Program-made: the position numbers and the translations under genes
In this document: positions 1-9,427 of the stretch, piece by piece
Numbering within the stretch: the stretch's first letter is position 1
Layout: each line of letters begins with the position of its first letter
Notes under the pieces: generated by a model
The model's input: the letters and a program-made list of their open reading frames with translations, nothing else
The model's database searches: none
Told to the model about the DNA's origin: nothing
DNA from: Tetrapyrgos nigripes
Lineage: Eukaryota; Basidiomycota; Agaricomycetes; Agaricales; Campanellaceae
Reading direction: 5' to 3'
Length of the DNA: 64,000 bases
Assembly (NCBI GenBank): GCA_013368315.1
Contig: JAACJM010000001.1
Location: 1,364,001-1,428,000 of the forward strand

Positions 1-1359
1 CGCATTCTCCTCACCGTCATATCCGGCCAAGCTATCTTATGACCTTGCGAATAAAGCTTACTTACCTGGCTATGTTGGCCTCAACGACATCAAAAGAAAC
101 GACCACATGAACGTCGTGATTCACTCGCTGCTTCACGTCAAGCCACTGCGGGACTATCTTCTGTTATCCAATTTCCGTGGCAAGGAGTCTGAGTTACTGA
201 AGAGATTCGCGGGGCTCGCCAAAAAGATCTGGAACCCACGTTTATTCAAGAGCCAAGTCAGTCCCCACGAGCTGTTACAAGAAGTGAACCGGGCGAGCGC
301 CGGGCGATTTCGACTTGAACAGCAAGGAGATCCGGTCGAGTTTCTGGGATGGCTATTGAACAGTCTTCACAAGGATATGGGTGGGACTAAGAAGAAGAAC
401 TCAAGTGCGTTGTTGACAAACTAGCTGTTCTCTAGTTGACGGTCGTGATAGGCATGATCTTCTCGACTTTCCAAGGAGAACTTCGTGTAGAAACCCAGCA
501 AGTCCTAGTGCGACCGGATGTCGGAGACAACGAGAAGCCACGTTTCGACATTGACCGCGGTCAGTGTTTTAGCCCCACCGTCCAACCCGTCACAACAGGT
601 TGTCTGACTTTTTGATTGCTAGATATCAAATCCACTGTATCTCCTTTCTTGTTTCTAGCGGTAGATCTCCCACCACCCCCACTTTTTCAAGACGCCGTCG
701 AGAAAAACATCATCCCACAAGTTACTATTCACTCTGTTCTTGCTAAGTATGATGGAATCACTACTCAGGTCAGCAATTCTCCTTGCTACTCCCGTGATGG
801 CGCTCACGTCAACTTCAGGAGTCGGCCGGTCAGCTGCGTCGATACAAGTGTCAGCGCCTCCCTCCCTACATCATTCTTCATTTCAAAAGGTTCACCAAAA
901 ATGCATTCGTCGAGGAAAAGAACCCCACTATCGTCACTTTCCCTCTTCGGGGTCTGGATTTCAAAGACTGTGAGTCTTATCATTGTTTCGAAAATGACGC
1001 CGGATCTCACCAGTCTCTGAAATAGATGTTGATGCTCCCGGGTCTCAATCATCTACTGTTTATGACTTGGTTGCGAATGTAATTCACGAGTCAGTTGCAG
1101 GCACGACCCGAAATAAAGAAGATACTGTATGGAAAGTTTATCTTCGAGCTGGGGCAGGCGAGCATGAGAAATGGTTCATGATTCAAGACCTCATCGTGGA
1201 AGAAACTAGGAAAGAAATGATTTTTCTTGGGGAGAGTGTCCTTCAGGTTAGTATTCCCCGTTAGTCTCGGTGAACCTAATGATGACCACGACTGCGCAGA
1301 TTTGGGAAAGACGAGATGAATCTAGCAACAGCGCAACCAAAATGGTCGTTGATCAATAA
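1..1359 (+). CDS. SAD1: Sad1/USP39-type splicing factor, 3' part (5' end outside window)
   Basis: This is a ubiquitin-hydrolase-fold protein without protease activity that is needed for U4/U6.U5 tri-snRNP function in the nucleus. The reading frame is already open at base 2 and shows GYVGLNDIKRND, the family's version of the catalytic Cys/Asn box, with Asp where an active protease would have Cys. Further landmarks are GDPVEFLGWLLNSLH, the GGTKKK loop, STFQGELRVET, LPPYIILHFKRFTKN and a C-terminal QDLIVEE segment. My exon model is 2-404, 452-559, 623-768, 819-969, 1026-1246 and 1300-1359, with phases that join cleanly and a TAA stop at 1357-1359. The N-terminal zinc-finger UBP half must lie upstream of the window. 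The family call is secure. The exact first junction (405-451) was chosen because it restores the family motif. Confidence 0.9.
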
Positions 1360-1479
1360 TCATAAGGACCTTCCGCTTCCGATACTGGCCTCGTTCACAA
1401 GCGCTACGGCTATCTGACATGTACCCATCTAGCTACTGAAGTATGTCATCCCTGGCTCGGTGAACTCAACTTTTCGGCC

Positions 1480-1793
1480 TTACGTCTCGGTTTTGGACTT
1501 ATTCGTGTCGTTTTTGCTTGGTTCCAATGCGCCAGACTTGGTATCTGAATGGTGTGGATCAGATTTCTTCGCCCGCGTGTTCTGCCTAGACCTAAATGAG
1601 GTCAAATAGGTCCTACCTGATATGACATGACTCACCACTCGATGTGCTCCAGTATCAAGGGCCTGAAAATATAGACGCCTGATGCCATGCCTTTGCAAAT
1701 GGTTAGAAAACCTGAGGCAGTTGACACAAACGAAACAGCCTTACCAATGATGCTAGTCATAAGGATTGGACTCGCCCGACGTAATAATGACAT
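1480..1793 (-). CDS. Hypothetical small single-pass membrane protein (71 aa)
   Basis: This is not a family I recognise. A three-exon model (1793-1745, 1690-1636, 1591-1480) joins in frame into 71 residues. The first intron is 54 nt with a good CTAAC branch site, and the second is 44 nt with TTGAC. The N-terminus (MSLLRRASPILMTSIIG) is basic and hydrophobic and runs into one membrane-like stretch around residues 8-30 (GVYIFRPLILEH). A charged Lys/Ser/Asp-rich tail of about 35 residues follows. That shape suits a small mitochondrial inner-membrane or assembly factor, but this is inference. It lies downstream of the dsRBD microprotein gene on the same strand. It could be chance splicing of untranslated sequence; the clean branch sites and phases are the main support. 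Confidence 0.4.
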
Positions 1794-1969
1794 GATGGAT
1801 GAGTTTGACAAAATGCCCGTGGTGGTTCGGGTTTAAACTTTACGTTGCGGCCTTTCATCAAAACTCCGTTGACCCAGCTTTCAGACTCCGCGAATATGTG
1901 TTTTACAAATTTGGCAAGCTATTATACAAAAACGGCAATAATTGACATCATCGAAATATTCCTTCGGCC

Positions 1970-2432
1970 TCAAACTCGTACACCGAGAGCCTAAACCGTG
2001 ACTAATAAGGGAAGAGGGGAAGCTGGATTGTAGTGGAAGAGTGCTTACAATGAGGGCCTTCTTTGATGCCTCTTCTTTCGCAGCTGCTTTGGTACCAGCA
2101 GAGCCCCGTCCCTTTTCTACTCCGGAAACTTTTGCGTTCCAACTGGTCAGTGTTGAGCTTGGCTGTTGAAACGGCTACTCACTCTTACAGACTACTGTCC
2201 ATACCGCCCTGTCTGAGGGACCAGTGTATGACTCTTCGTAGCTAATGGGAGTCGTGTCTCCTCCATTGTTTTCCTGGTAATCTAGAGGGAGGAAGTCAAC
2301 CAGAAGATGTTCTCCTGCAACATACACTCACAGTTATGGAGCTGGGTGGCAAATGCTGGTGAACGTGGAGTAGGAGCAAACATTTAGCTGGGATAATGAA
2401 GGCAACGGCCAGCACTTACTGGGAGTGGGCAT
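1970..2432 (-). CDS. Double-stranded RNA-binding microprotein (dsRBD only), copy 2
   Basis: A five-exon model (2432-2420, 2355-2332, 2281-2183, 2128-2049, 1990-1970; 237 coding bases) gives 78 residues that are almost entirely one dsRNA-binding motif. The alpha1 region is FATQLHNYYQEN, beta1-beta2 is SYEESYTGPSDRAVWTVVCK, beta3 is ISGVEKGRGSAG, and alpha2 is GTKAAAKEEASKKAL. The KAAAK part of alpha2 is the usual dsRNA phosphate-binding lysine set. The third intron (54 nt, ending AAG with a CTGAC branch) is needed to avoid a stop. No catalytic or other domain is present, so the protein could act as an RNA-silencing modulator, an RNA-binding adaptor or a dimerisation partner; this is inferred. 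The neighbouring gene at 3160-3569 is a paralogue with three introns at the same positions and phase. The last exon is the least certain part. Confidence 0.75.
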
Positions 2433-3159
2433 TGTTGAGTAGATGTTGGTAACATAGCGTAGGATGGGGCACTTCTTATAGTAGGCTGTCTAAAAATTGC
2501 CCATAACAGATCTTGTTAAGGCATGTAAAATAGTAACCAGAGTGAGACTTCTGAACATTGACAAGCAGCGATATCCCGAACAAGTATGTAAGCGTACTAA
2601 GTGTAGTTGTCTGGAATGATGAGAAATAAGTAGATAAGGCTACGGTGAGTGCGGCATTATCTTCGTAAAGTTATCGACTGATAGCGAATTGTATAATTTC
2701 ACTCAAGCTCTCTTTTTGGTATGTAGGTTTTTGGTTGTTGGTACAGTGCACGCGCAAAGATCTCTGACGAAATCAAGACCAAAAAAAGCTCAGCACTTGC
2801 AGATATCAATCTTACTATAGGGAACATCAAAGTCCCGGAACTGTCGGTAGGAAATTAGCCATTACCCAAGAGAGTGACGGTGAGCGTCCCTCAAATTTCA
2901 ACTCATATCGCTCGTCAGTGAGGCTGTTTTCAGAATATCGTATTGACTTGCTCATCAACAACGGGCTGAAAATGTCAAGGTAAGTAAGTAGCTATACAGC
3001 AATATAGATTGGAGCTAGATATAGATGGATGAAAGAACCCAAGAATCGTTGTATAGAACGCAGTGAGTCCCAGGTGAGTTCATCTTGTGTCCGTAAAAGC
3101 TCAGCCACAATAAGTAGGCCGGATGCAAGTGCTGAGCAACCATTACAACGGCAAAAAAA
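2433..3159. other. Gap between the two dsRBD microprotein genes
   Basis: I looked on both strands for a third dsRBD copy (TGP...W box, lysine-rich alpha2) and found none. Splice-like signals occur on the plus strand near 2930-2985, but I could not build a convincing protein. The segment must hold the promoter of the copy at 1970-2432. Confidence 0.4.
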
Positions 3160-3569
3160 TCATTGACTCCCTTCTCGCTCTCGTAACTTTGTAAGGGTCT
3201 CAGTAGCAGCAATATCTCGTGCAACATTTTTATGCATGGCACTTGCCGTTGCATAGACTTCACCATTGACTAGCATTTATGAGAGTAAGAGCCTAGCGCC
3301 AATGATAAAGGGTGGTAAGAGGTAGCTACTTACTTTTCGCCGTCATGGTCCATGTAGGCGCATGTCGCGGTCCCGTAAAGGCCTCTACCCAGCTTAATGA
3401 ATGTAGCTGACCTTTAGCTTGGAGATCTAGGGGGTTAAGAATCAGTGAGTGATTTCGAAGTATCTAACTTCTGGGAGGGCTCACAGTTGTTCAGAGCGGC
3501 AGTACCGGCGGCTGCAACAGAAAGTTAGTGATCATTTAGTGGCAGAAGGCAAAGCGAATTACATGGCAT
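3160..3569 (-). CDS. Double-stranded RNA-binding microprotein (dsRBD only), copy 1
   Basis: Four exons (3569-3563, 3511-3485, 3426-3334, 3269-3160; 237 coding bases) join in frame into 78 residues. The first exon has only seven coding bases. Landmarks in order are AALNNYLQAKGQ (alpha1), LSWVEAFTGPRHAPTWTMTA (beta1-beta2), INGEVYATASA (beta3) and MHKNVARDIAATETLTKL (alpha2). It is the same length as the copy at 1970-2432, and three introns fall at equivalent places (after residue 2, inside the Tyr of the NNY/HNY turn, and before the Ile of ING/ISG), all in phase 1. Copy 1 has HKNVARD where copy 2 has TKAAAKE, so its RNA-binding lysines are reduced and it may be a weaker binder or a regulator of its paralogue. 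That last point is inference. Confidence 0.75.
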
Positions 3570-4086
3570 TACGAGGAAGGAGGCTGAGGAGGTCTGGAAG
3601 TCTGTAGACCGAGACCTGCCATTTATACGTTGACTGCAACCGGCAACGCATCTTGCTTCGAGCTCAAGTGTGAACTGAGCTCGTGGAGGATTTACACCAG
3701 ACTTTGAGCACGTCGAGAAAACTGGCGGATCATGTCGGATATGAAAAACTGGGTTTCGAAAGTACATGTTCACATAGTCTCTCCTAGACAGACAGTAACG
3801 ACGATCATTAGAATGATGTGTTATTATGTAGTCTGTTAATAACTCGGGTGCTTTTTGGGACTGGGCGGTGAAGGTGGAAATGAAGAATGGATCTGCAGAG
3901 GCGTGTAAAACGACATTTATAAGTGCAGAGCCTGATTTCTGGTCAGTCCTATTCTCCTTGTCACTGTCTTCCCAGCCAATCAACGAGGCATTTATGAGCG
4001 TCGGAGGATGAAATCAGAAAATGGTTAGACCCATGTATCACATGATCGAAAGCACCTCCAGACATTTTGACACGTCTGTACTGAGG
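3570..4086. other. Divergent intergenic region
   Basis: This separates the divergent dsRBD gene (-) and mS45 gene (+) and should contain both promoters. A 152-codon open frame runs through it on the minus strand, but its translation has no family signal and its end overlaps the dsRBD start, so I do not call it a gene. Confidence 0.4.
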
Positions 4087-5613
4087 ATGTCCTTCCTTCC
4101 CCCTCCTCTCCTCAGATCTGCACAGTCATGCCTGCGGCCAAGCTACCGCCCTTGTGCTCACAGGGCTCTCTCCTACTCTCTTATTGTGCACTCTCAAAAG
4201 CAGTCTCCTGCTGAGTCTGCCAAGTCTGCACCATCTGAAGATGTCGAGGAGGGCGAAAAAGAACAAGAGAAGGAAAAAGAAAAAGAAAAAGAAGAAGAGG
4301 GCTCTGTTGATGAATCTTCCAAGATTACTACGTACAGTGAATTTCTGCAAAAGATTGCAGAACCGTTCAAAACAGCCTCCACACCACGTAACTGGTTAGG
4401 GCAAGATACGGTTGCGTGTATCCGACTTTTGATAATTGGTTTCCTCTCAAACCCGTTTCTAGCCCTTCCCGATGAACGAGTCCTTCAAACCACCTCCGCC
4501 GCTTTCAGACGCACAGCGAGAGCACATGTACAAGCTTTACATGCTCGATCCAACGGCCAACAGTGTTAGGGCACTCTCTGAACGGTTTCATCTCAGTCTC
4601 AAGCGTGTAGATGCGATCCTCAGATTAAAAGGGATGGAGCATGCATGGAAAAAGGTTCGTAACGTGTTCTTCCTCGCATACACAAGCGTTCGTGTATGAT
4701 GTTTCAAACGATTAGTCTTTAAGACACTGCTATGGTTACAACCTATTTATTCATCCTGACATCCCTTCTGTTCTTCGTGACTGTCTCTGCTTCTTGTTAA
4801 CGATCTCTTCTAGGTACCTTCCTCCTCATAGTATTCTAATATCCTAGCTGACTGTCTGACTCCCGCACCCATCCATAGGAGGTGAGTAGCGTTCTTCTAC
4901 GTGTCTTTCACTTGGACGTGATGATACCAATTCTCATTCGCGAACTTGGAGGAATCTGTGTCGCCCTTACATCGGCCAGATAATGCCTAGAATTCGACAA
5001 CCCCATCTGATTATTCATATCCAATGCTGTTTGCAGAAAGCTCATGTCTGACCGATTCTACGCAGGGAAAGACCCTACAAACAGGTTTTGTGGTGGGCAT
5101 GGAGAGAATTCTAGGCGTGCCCCCGTTCAAATCAGAATCAGAACCAAACTGGGAGAGGGCTAACGTCGACGCCGCTGATTCTTTGGAAGAGATTGAAAAA
5201 CGTGATGCTGCACGTAATCGCTATCAGAGGTTGTACTGGGAAACTGTAGCAGAGCATGGAGGTGTATGTGCTTCACCGGTCGCTGTATCTCGCATCCTCA
5301 CTTTCTGTTTCAGGAACCTATCCTCCCTGCGAGACTCGAGCACAGCAAAAAACTCGCTATTCGTATGGCTGAGATTTCCAAACAGAAGAAGGATCAAGCA
5401 TACTTGCCAAGTATCCCAGACACCGACACGATCAAAACCCCCAAGGAACCTGTACAACTTGCTGTACGGGAGGGCCGCCCCACCGTCCAATTCGTAGACG
5501 TTGGCACCAAATTTTTAGATCCCGTTACCGAGGAGAAAAGGCTAGCCAAGAAAGATAGGCGGGTGAGGCAACGGACAAAAAAGCTAGAGGAAAAGAAGCT
5601 GCTTAGGCAGTGA
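4087..5613 (+). CDS. mS45: Mitochondrial small-subunit ribosomal protein mS45 (Bot1 / eukaryotic mitochondrial regulator family)
   Basis: This is a structural protein of the fungal mitoribosome small subunit, needed for mitochondrial translation. Exons 4087-4410, 4463-4654, 5066-5263 and 5314-5613 join in phase. The N-terminus (MSFLPPPLLRSAQSCLRPSY) is a basic amphipathic presequence. A Lys/Glu-rich linker (EKEQEKEKEKEKEEEG) follows. Then come PPPPLSDAQREHMYKLYMLD and VRALSERFHLSLKRVDAILRLKG, the family core, and QTGFVVGMERILGVPPF. The C-terminus is a conserved basic tail (FLDPVTEEKRLAKKDRR). The ATG at 4087 was preferred to 4021 because it starts directly with the targeting sequence. The third gap (4655-5065, 411 nt) is far longer than other introns here and may host a small RNA. 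Confidence 0.85.
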
Positions 5614-5749
5614 TAGTTATTCGTTACTTTTATCCTAATTACCTGTTAATACGGATGATGACATTCGGGGATTGGCGTGAATACATTTTTTCGAGTTCGA
5701 GTACAACACGGAGAGATGTACATCTAAGCCCACCGTCCGTCCTTGTTTT

Positions 5750-8482
5750 CTAATAGGCAAAGCGGAAGTCCAGCCTCTCGTTCCCTTTGTCTCTGGTAGT
5801 CTCCAAATAATCTTCCTGTTCCTGCAAGGTCAAAAAACGATGAATCATCTGTCGAAAATACGGTCCAAATTTATGCCGACCTTTTTCGACCAAGAATCCC
5901 ATATCCGCTGTCTCCGTCGATTGATGGTTCTGTAGAAGAAATACGTGCCTATGTACAAGGCAATGTTCACCGAGACTATAACTAGTAGAATGCGATTTCC
6001 CCGTTTATCTGAATAAATCTCATCAGTTCATTATAATCCTTCACCGCGGACTGAACATGGCAGACATACACAAAGGCTAGAAAGGAGTCAGCGGCGACTG
6101 AGTGAAAACTAGTTTGGACAAAAGCGAATAAAGCACACCGAATCGTCCTGCCTGTAAATATTTGCCTACGTATGCGCAGCATATTAGTATCGAGACACAT
6201 CATCCATTAAGGAGGGAACCGACATACGTAGATGACAGCTCCTGCTTGAACGAACATGTTATAAACACTAACACATAGATTAGGGCCTCAAGCTCTTCAA
6301 TATGGATGGCTCCTACCTTGCGGAAATCGTTCTATAAGTTTGAATGGTCGTTATTACTCATGGTGACAGCGTCAGCGATGCAAGGGAAACTAACCTTGTT
6401 CGTACGCTATTGGAATTCCTCGACGCCCAGGCTACCTGAACAGGATGGACGTAACTAGTAGACAAAGAAAACATGGATGAAATATGTGAACAGGAAACGA
6501 CATTGAAAGAAAAAAAATCCTACGGAAAACCATTTACGAGTGTCAATACTAGTGGTTGTGTTAGTGAAGGGATATATTTGACCCACGAGCATCGAAATAT
6601 AGCTCACCAGCAAAGTAAGCCCATTGGCTAGTTGACTTATCAAAGGTGTAAAGAGCGATGAGAAGAGGTAAGGCCCAAATTTGTAAGATCATCGTAGCAG
6701 CAACACGACTGTCGAAAATCTCGCTGAAATACGCTGCAAATAGCAGCATGAGTGTCCCAATGGCGGTAGACGGAACAACAAGGAGATTGGTTTGAGTGGT
6801 TCTGGCTCTTTCCATCAGAATTGCTTTGCAAAGCTGAATGTAAGCAAGACGTACGTGAAGCCCAGGTTTCGTAGGGACAGTGTAAGGTAGCTTTGGGGTG
6901 GGCCGACGGGTACTGGATAAATAAATTCAGTTGAACTGATTTCTTCCAGCTTATTACTTGCACTTACTCATATGAAGTAGACCGAGAACATATATAGGCC
7001 AGAGTCGCCAATCTATGAGAGCTTCCCATATCATACGGATGGAAAGCCCTTCGCGATTATGCATGTCGGACTTCGATGGATCGTCTCGCAACACTCTGTT
7101 TACCAGAATGACTTCCTCACTGAATCGGCATTTGATTGAGACAAAGACTGGATAGAATAACTCCCCGAGAAACGTACCGCTCTGTAAACCATCCTGAGGG
7201 TCTGAACCACGTTTTGGTCTGAGTTGGGCCAGGTGGCATCAAGAAAAACGATGTCAAGCCGATAGAGAATGTCAAAAGACCCTCTATCAGAGATAGTTCC
7301 TGTAAGTCGAAGCGAAATAGGAAGAACAATTCCATAACTACCTATGAGGTAGAGATAGCGCCACCCGGCCACTCCTCCGACTCCCCGTAATCTGAGGATC
7401 CCCGTCGCGAGAAAAGCGCTGAAAATGTGGGCTACATAAGTGGCCACCCAGAAAAAGGCTAATCTGATTGGTACTGGCGATACATTGATCTTTAATCGAC
7501 ATTGAAGCAACAGTTCATGGCACTTACATTCCGCCTTGGTATAGTAATAAGACAGATATAGAACCATGTCAGGAATGAAGCCTCCTTGAAGAAATCCTAA
7601 GAGAAATCTTCAACAAGGGATCGTCAGTACTCATATCAGACTGACAAATGATCTTACCTAGTAGCGAAGAACGATGCACGACCTATTTCCGTCAATTGCA
7701 GTGAACCGCATTGGATAGGTTAACAATTTACCGGAAAGCCAGTATTGACAAAAAGCGACGATGCTCCACAAGGACATCTAATCACGGTTCGTTCAGTATA
7801 CATTTTGACGAGCCAAGTATTGATGACTTTACTTGTGCTGGTACCCATCTGTCAGGTCCAACTCTTTTCGACACAAGCTGAGAAGGCAGTTCTATCCTCT
7901 TTGAGCAAGCGCAGTGGTTTCGAAAGGTAAGAATGCTTACCTGCCAAAAGAAAGGAACATCTGAAGAGTGTGTTCCCAATGTTGTAGTCATTTGTGCTCA
8001 GACCGAGATCCTTCAGCATATTGTCGCTGTTGGCTTGTTGGACGTTATTGCGATCGAGATCCAGGCCAAAGAACATGATAGCTGCCCATATCATTATACG
8101 AATATCTATCTTGCGGACAAGGCTCTACAGCCGAAGCATTGGGTGGGGGAAGGGATAAGTCAATTCGATCAGGTCCGTGGAGATATATGCTTACCTTTTC
8201 TTCTCTCCACGTCCATCTGGCATCCGGGTCGAACCTATGAGCATTCTCGTACTGCGGGGGCGGGCGGTATATCTCTGCTGTAGTGGGATCGTCGAAGACA
8301 GAAGGTTGGGTGGCCACACTGTCGAGGTCGAGGTTGCTTTTCTTTAATCTTTTGAAAAGACCCCCGCTCGTATCTATTGGAGTACCCAAAGGAGGTTTAT
8401 CGACTGGCCCGGTGTTCAGCTCTCCCTTCTCTACCGACGAAGCATCATATTCGGCGTTGCCCTGCAGAAGGACGGTGGTCAT
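5750..8482 (-). CDS. MFS transporter, anion:cation symporter (allantoate/nicotinate permease-like)
   Basis: This is a plasma-membrane major facilitator carrier of the Dal5/Tna1-like anion:cation symporter family, which imports carboxylated compounds such as allantoate, vitamins or peptides. The N-terminal cytoplasmic tail of about 110 residues precedes REEKSLVRKIDIRIMIWA, the usual entry to TM1, then MFFGLDLDRNNVQQANSDNM. Later landmarks are LAELPSQLVSKRVGPDRWVP, FFATRFLLGFLQGGFIPDMV, LPIRLAFFWVATYVAHIF, GWRYLFLIEGLLTFSIGL and, in the C-terminal half, VGPPQSYLTLSLRNLGF. More than ten short exons join in frame. The C-terminus is RTINRRRQRIWDSW followed by a charged tail ending FRFAY and a TAG at 5750-5752. 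The substrate cannot be read from the sequence. Exon borders in the last kilobase are only partly worked out. Confidence 0.85.
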
Positions 8483-8736
8483 CTCAATAAGCCAGAGAGC
8501 TCAGAGAATATTTAAGCGTGGGCAGAAAGCGAGAGCCCTGGTATAGGTCATTTCCAAGGATTATATATACCGCACTGAGGGAGCTGATGACGAAGAACGT
8601 ATTAAAGTGGTGAATTCTTTCGTTGCGCCATCAGGTTGAAGGATTGCGTGATTATATATGCCTTAACTGTATACGCTTCTGCTAATAGAATTAGTGTTGG
8701 TGAGCTTCCAAGGTGATATTTTCTAGACTCGCAAGC

Positions 8737-8810
8737 CAGTCGGTTGGTCCGCAAGCTAAGCGAGGAGGTGACAGCGGAGCTCGAATTATGGCTTGCTTCC
8801 AACCGACTGG
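8737..8810. repeat. Short hairpin (12-bp perfect arms)
   Basis: The arm CCAGTCGGTTGG at 8737-8748 is answered by its exact reverse complement at 8799-8810, with a ~50 bp loop. It directly abuts the left copy of the longer inverted repeat. Confidence 0.6.
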
Positions 8811-8811
8811 T

Positions 8812-8861
8812 ATTTTTGGGCGTCGTTTTGGGAGCTTGGCGTGCGAATTTGAACTTGTAAA
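8812..8861 (+). repeat. Left arm of a ~50-bp inverted repeat
   Basis: Read on the minus strand, this segment matches 9254-9300 almost base for base, including AAGCTCCCAAAACGACGCCC. The only clear difference is a short indel after TTCAAA. The arms are about 440 bp apart. Confidence 0.75.
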
Positions 8862-9253
8862 TATTTTCGCTCGCTGCGCATCTAGAAAGCAGCGAGAGCG
8901 CTGCAGACACAGACATTCGCTTACAATCTGAAGAGAGTCATTTCGGAGGAAGACGTGTATTAGAATAATGTACTGTAGTTGCAAATAAGACAGTCAATGG
9001 TACTGTTTCCGAGTATATGTGCACTGTGCAGAATTAAGACAAAATTTACACTGAAGGGCGAGTATGAGAGGGTTTATAGTAGCCATTAATGTAAGGAGCT
9101 GATGGATTAGGGTGTTGAGGATACCTCTGCTGGGGTGTAGGTGTGGAAGGGGGTTGGAAAATTTATTGTTGACTTAGAAAGTGACTGGGGAGAAAAGAAG
9201 ATACATTGCGACGTTTCGGTACTCGAGACAGGAAGCAGACAAGAAGCAGATTT

Positions 9254-9300
9254 TTACAAGTTCAAACTCACGCCAAGCTCCCAAAACGACGCCCAAAAAT
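9254..9300 (+). repeat. Right arm of a ~50-bp inverted repeat
   Basis: This is the reverse-complement partner of 8812-8861. It lies about 130 bp beyond the CCT7 stop codon. No transposase fragment is visible between the arms, so an old non-autonomous element is the simplest reading. Confidence 0.75.
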
Positions 9301-9427
9301 GCTAACCGTTCTCACGAACGACTGGCGGAGTTCGAAACAGAACGGATGGAACCGAGCCTAGATATTTTCTACAAGAGGACTTTACTTCAACAATCTACTG
9401 TAACTCCATCCCATCTTTACACCACGT

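Larger units (their letters stand above)
8483..9427. other. Gene-poor region with an inverted repeat
   Basis: This lies upstream of the MFS gene and downstream of CCT7. No convincing gene was found on either strand; the open frames here run through repeat sequence. It carries two oppositely oriented copies of a ~50 bp sequence and a short hairpin, listed separately, suggesting a decayed miniature transposable element. Confidence 0.5.

Noticed and set aside
3525..3983. 152-codon minus-strand open frame
   Set aside because: No motif or family character, and it overlaps the first exon of the well-supported dsRBD gene on the same strand. Probably leader or spacer sequence.
4126..4399. Open frames with poly-Lys or poly-Phe runs in three other frames
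   Set aside because: They are shadows of the Lys/Glu-rich linker of mS45, produced by its AAAGAA-type repeat.
4878..4880. Possible 3-nt exon (GAG) inside the long mS45 intron
   Set aside because: It is flanked by AG and GT, but including it would insert a Glu into WKK-GKTLQTGF, where the family needs no extra residue. The single-intron model is simpler.
8602..8984. Minus-strand open frames of about 100 codons
   Set aside because: They run straight through the inverted repeat and hairpin and show no protein character.
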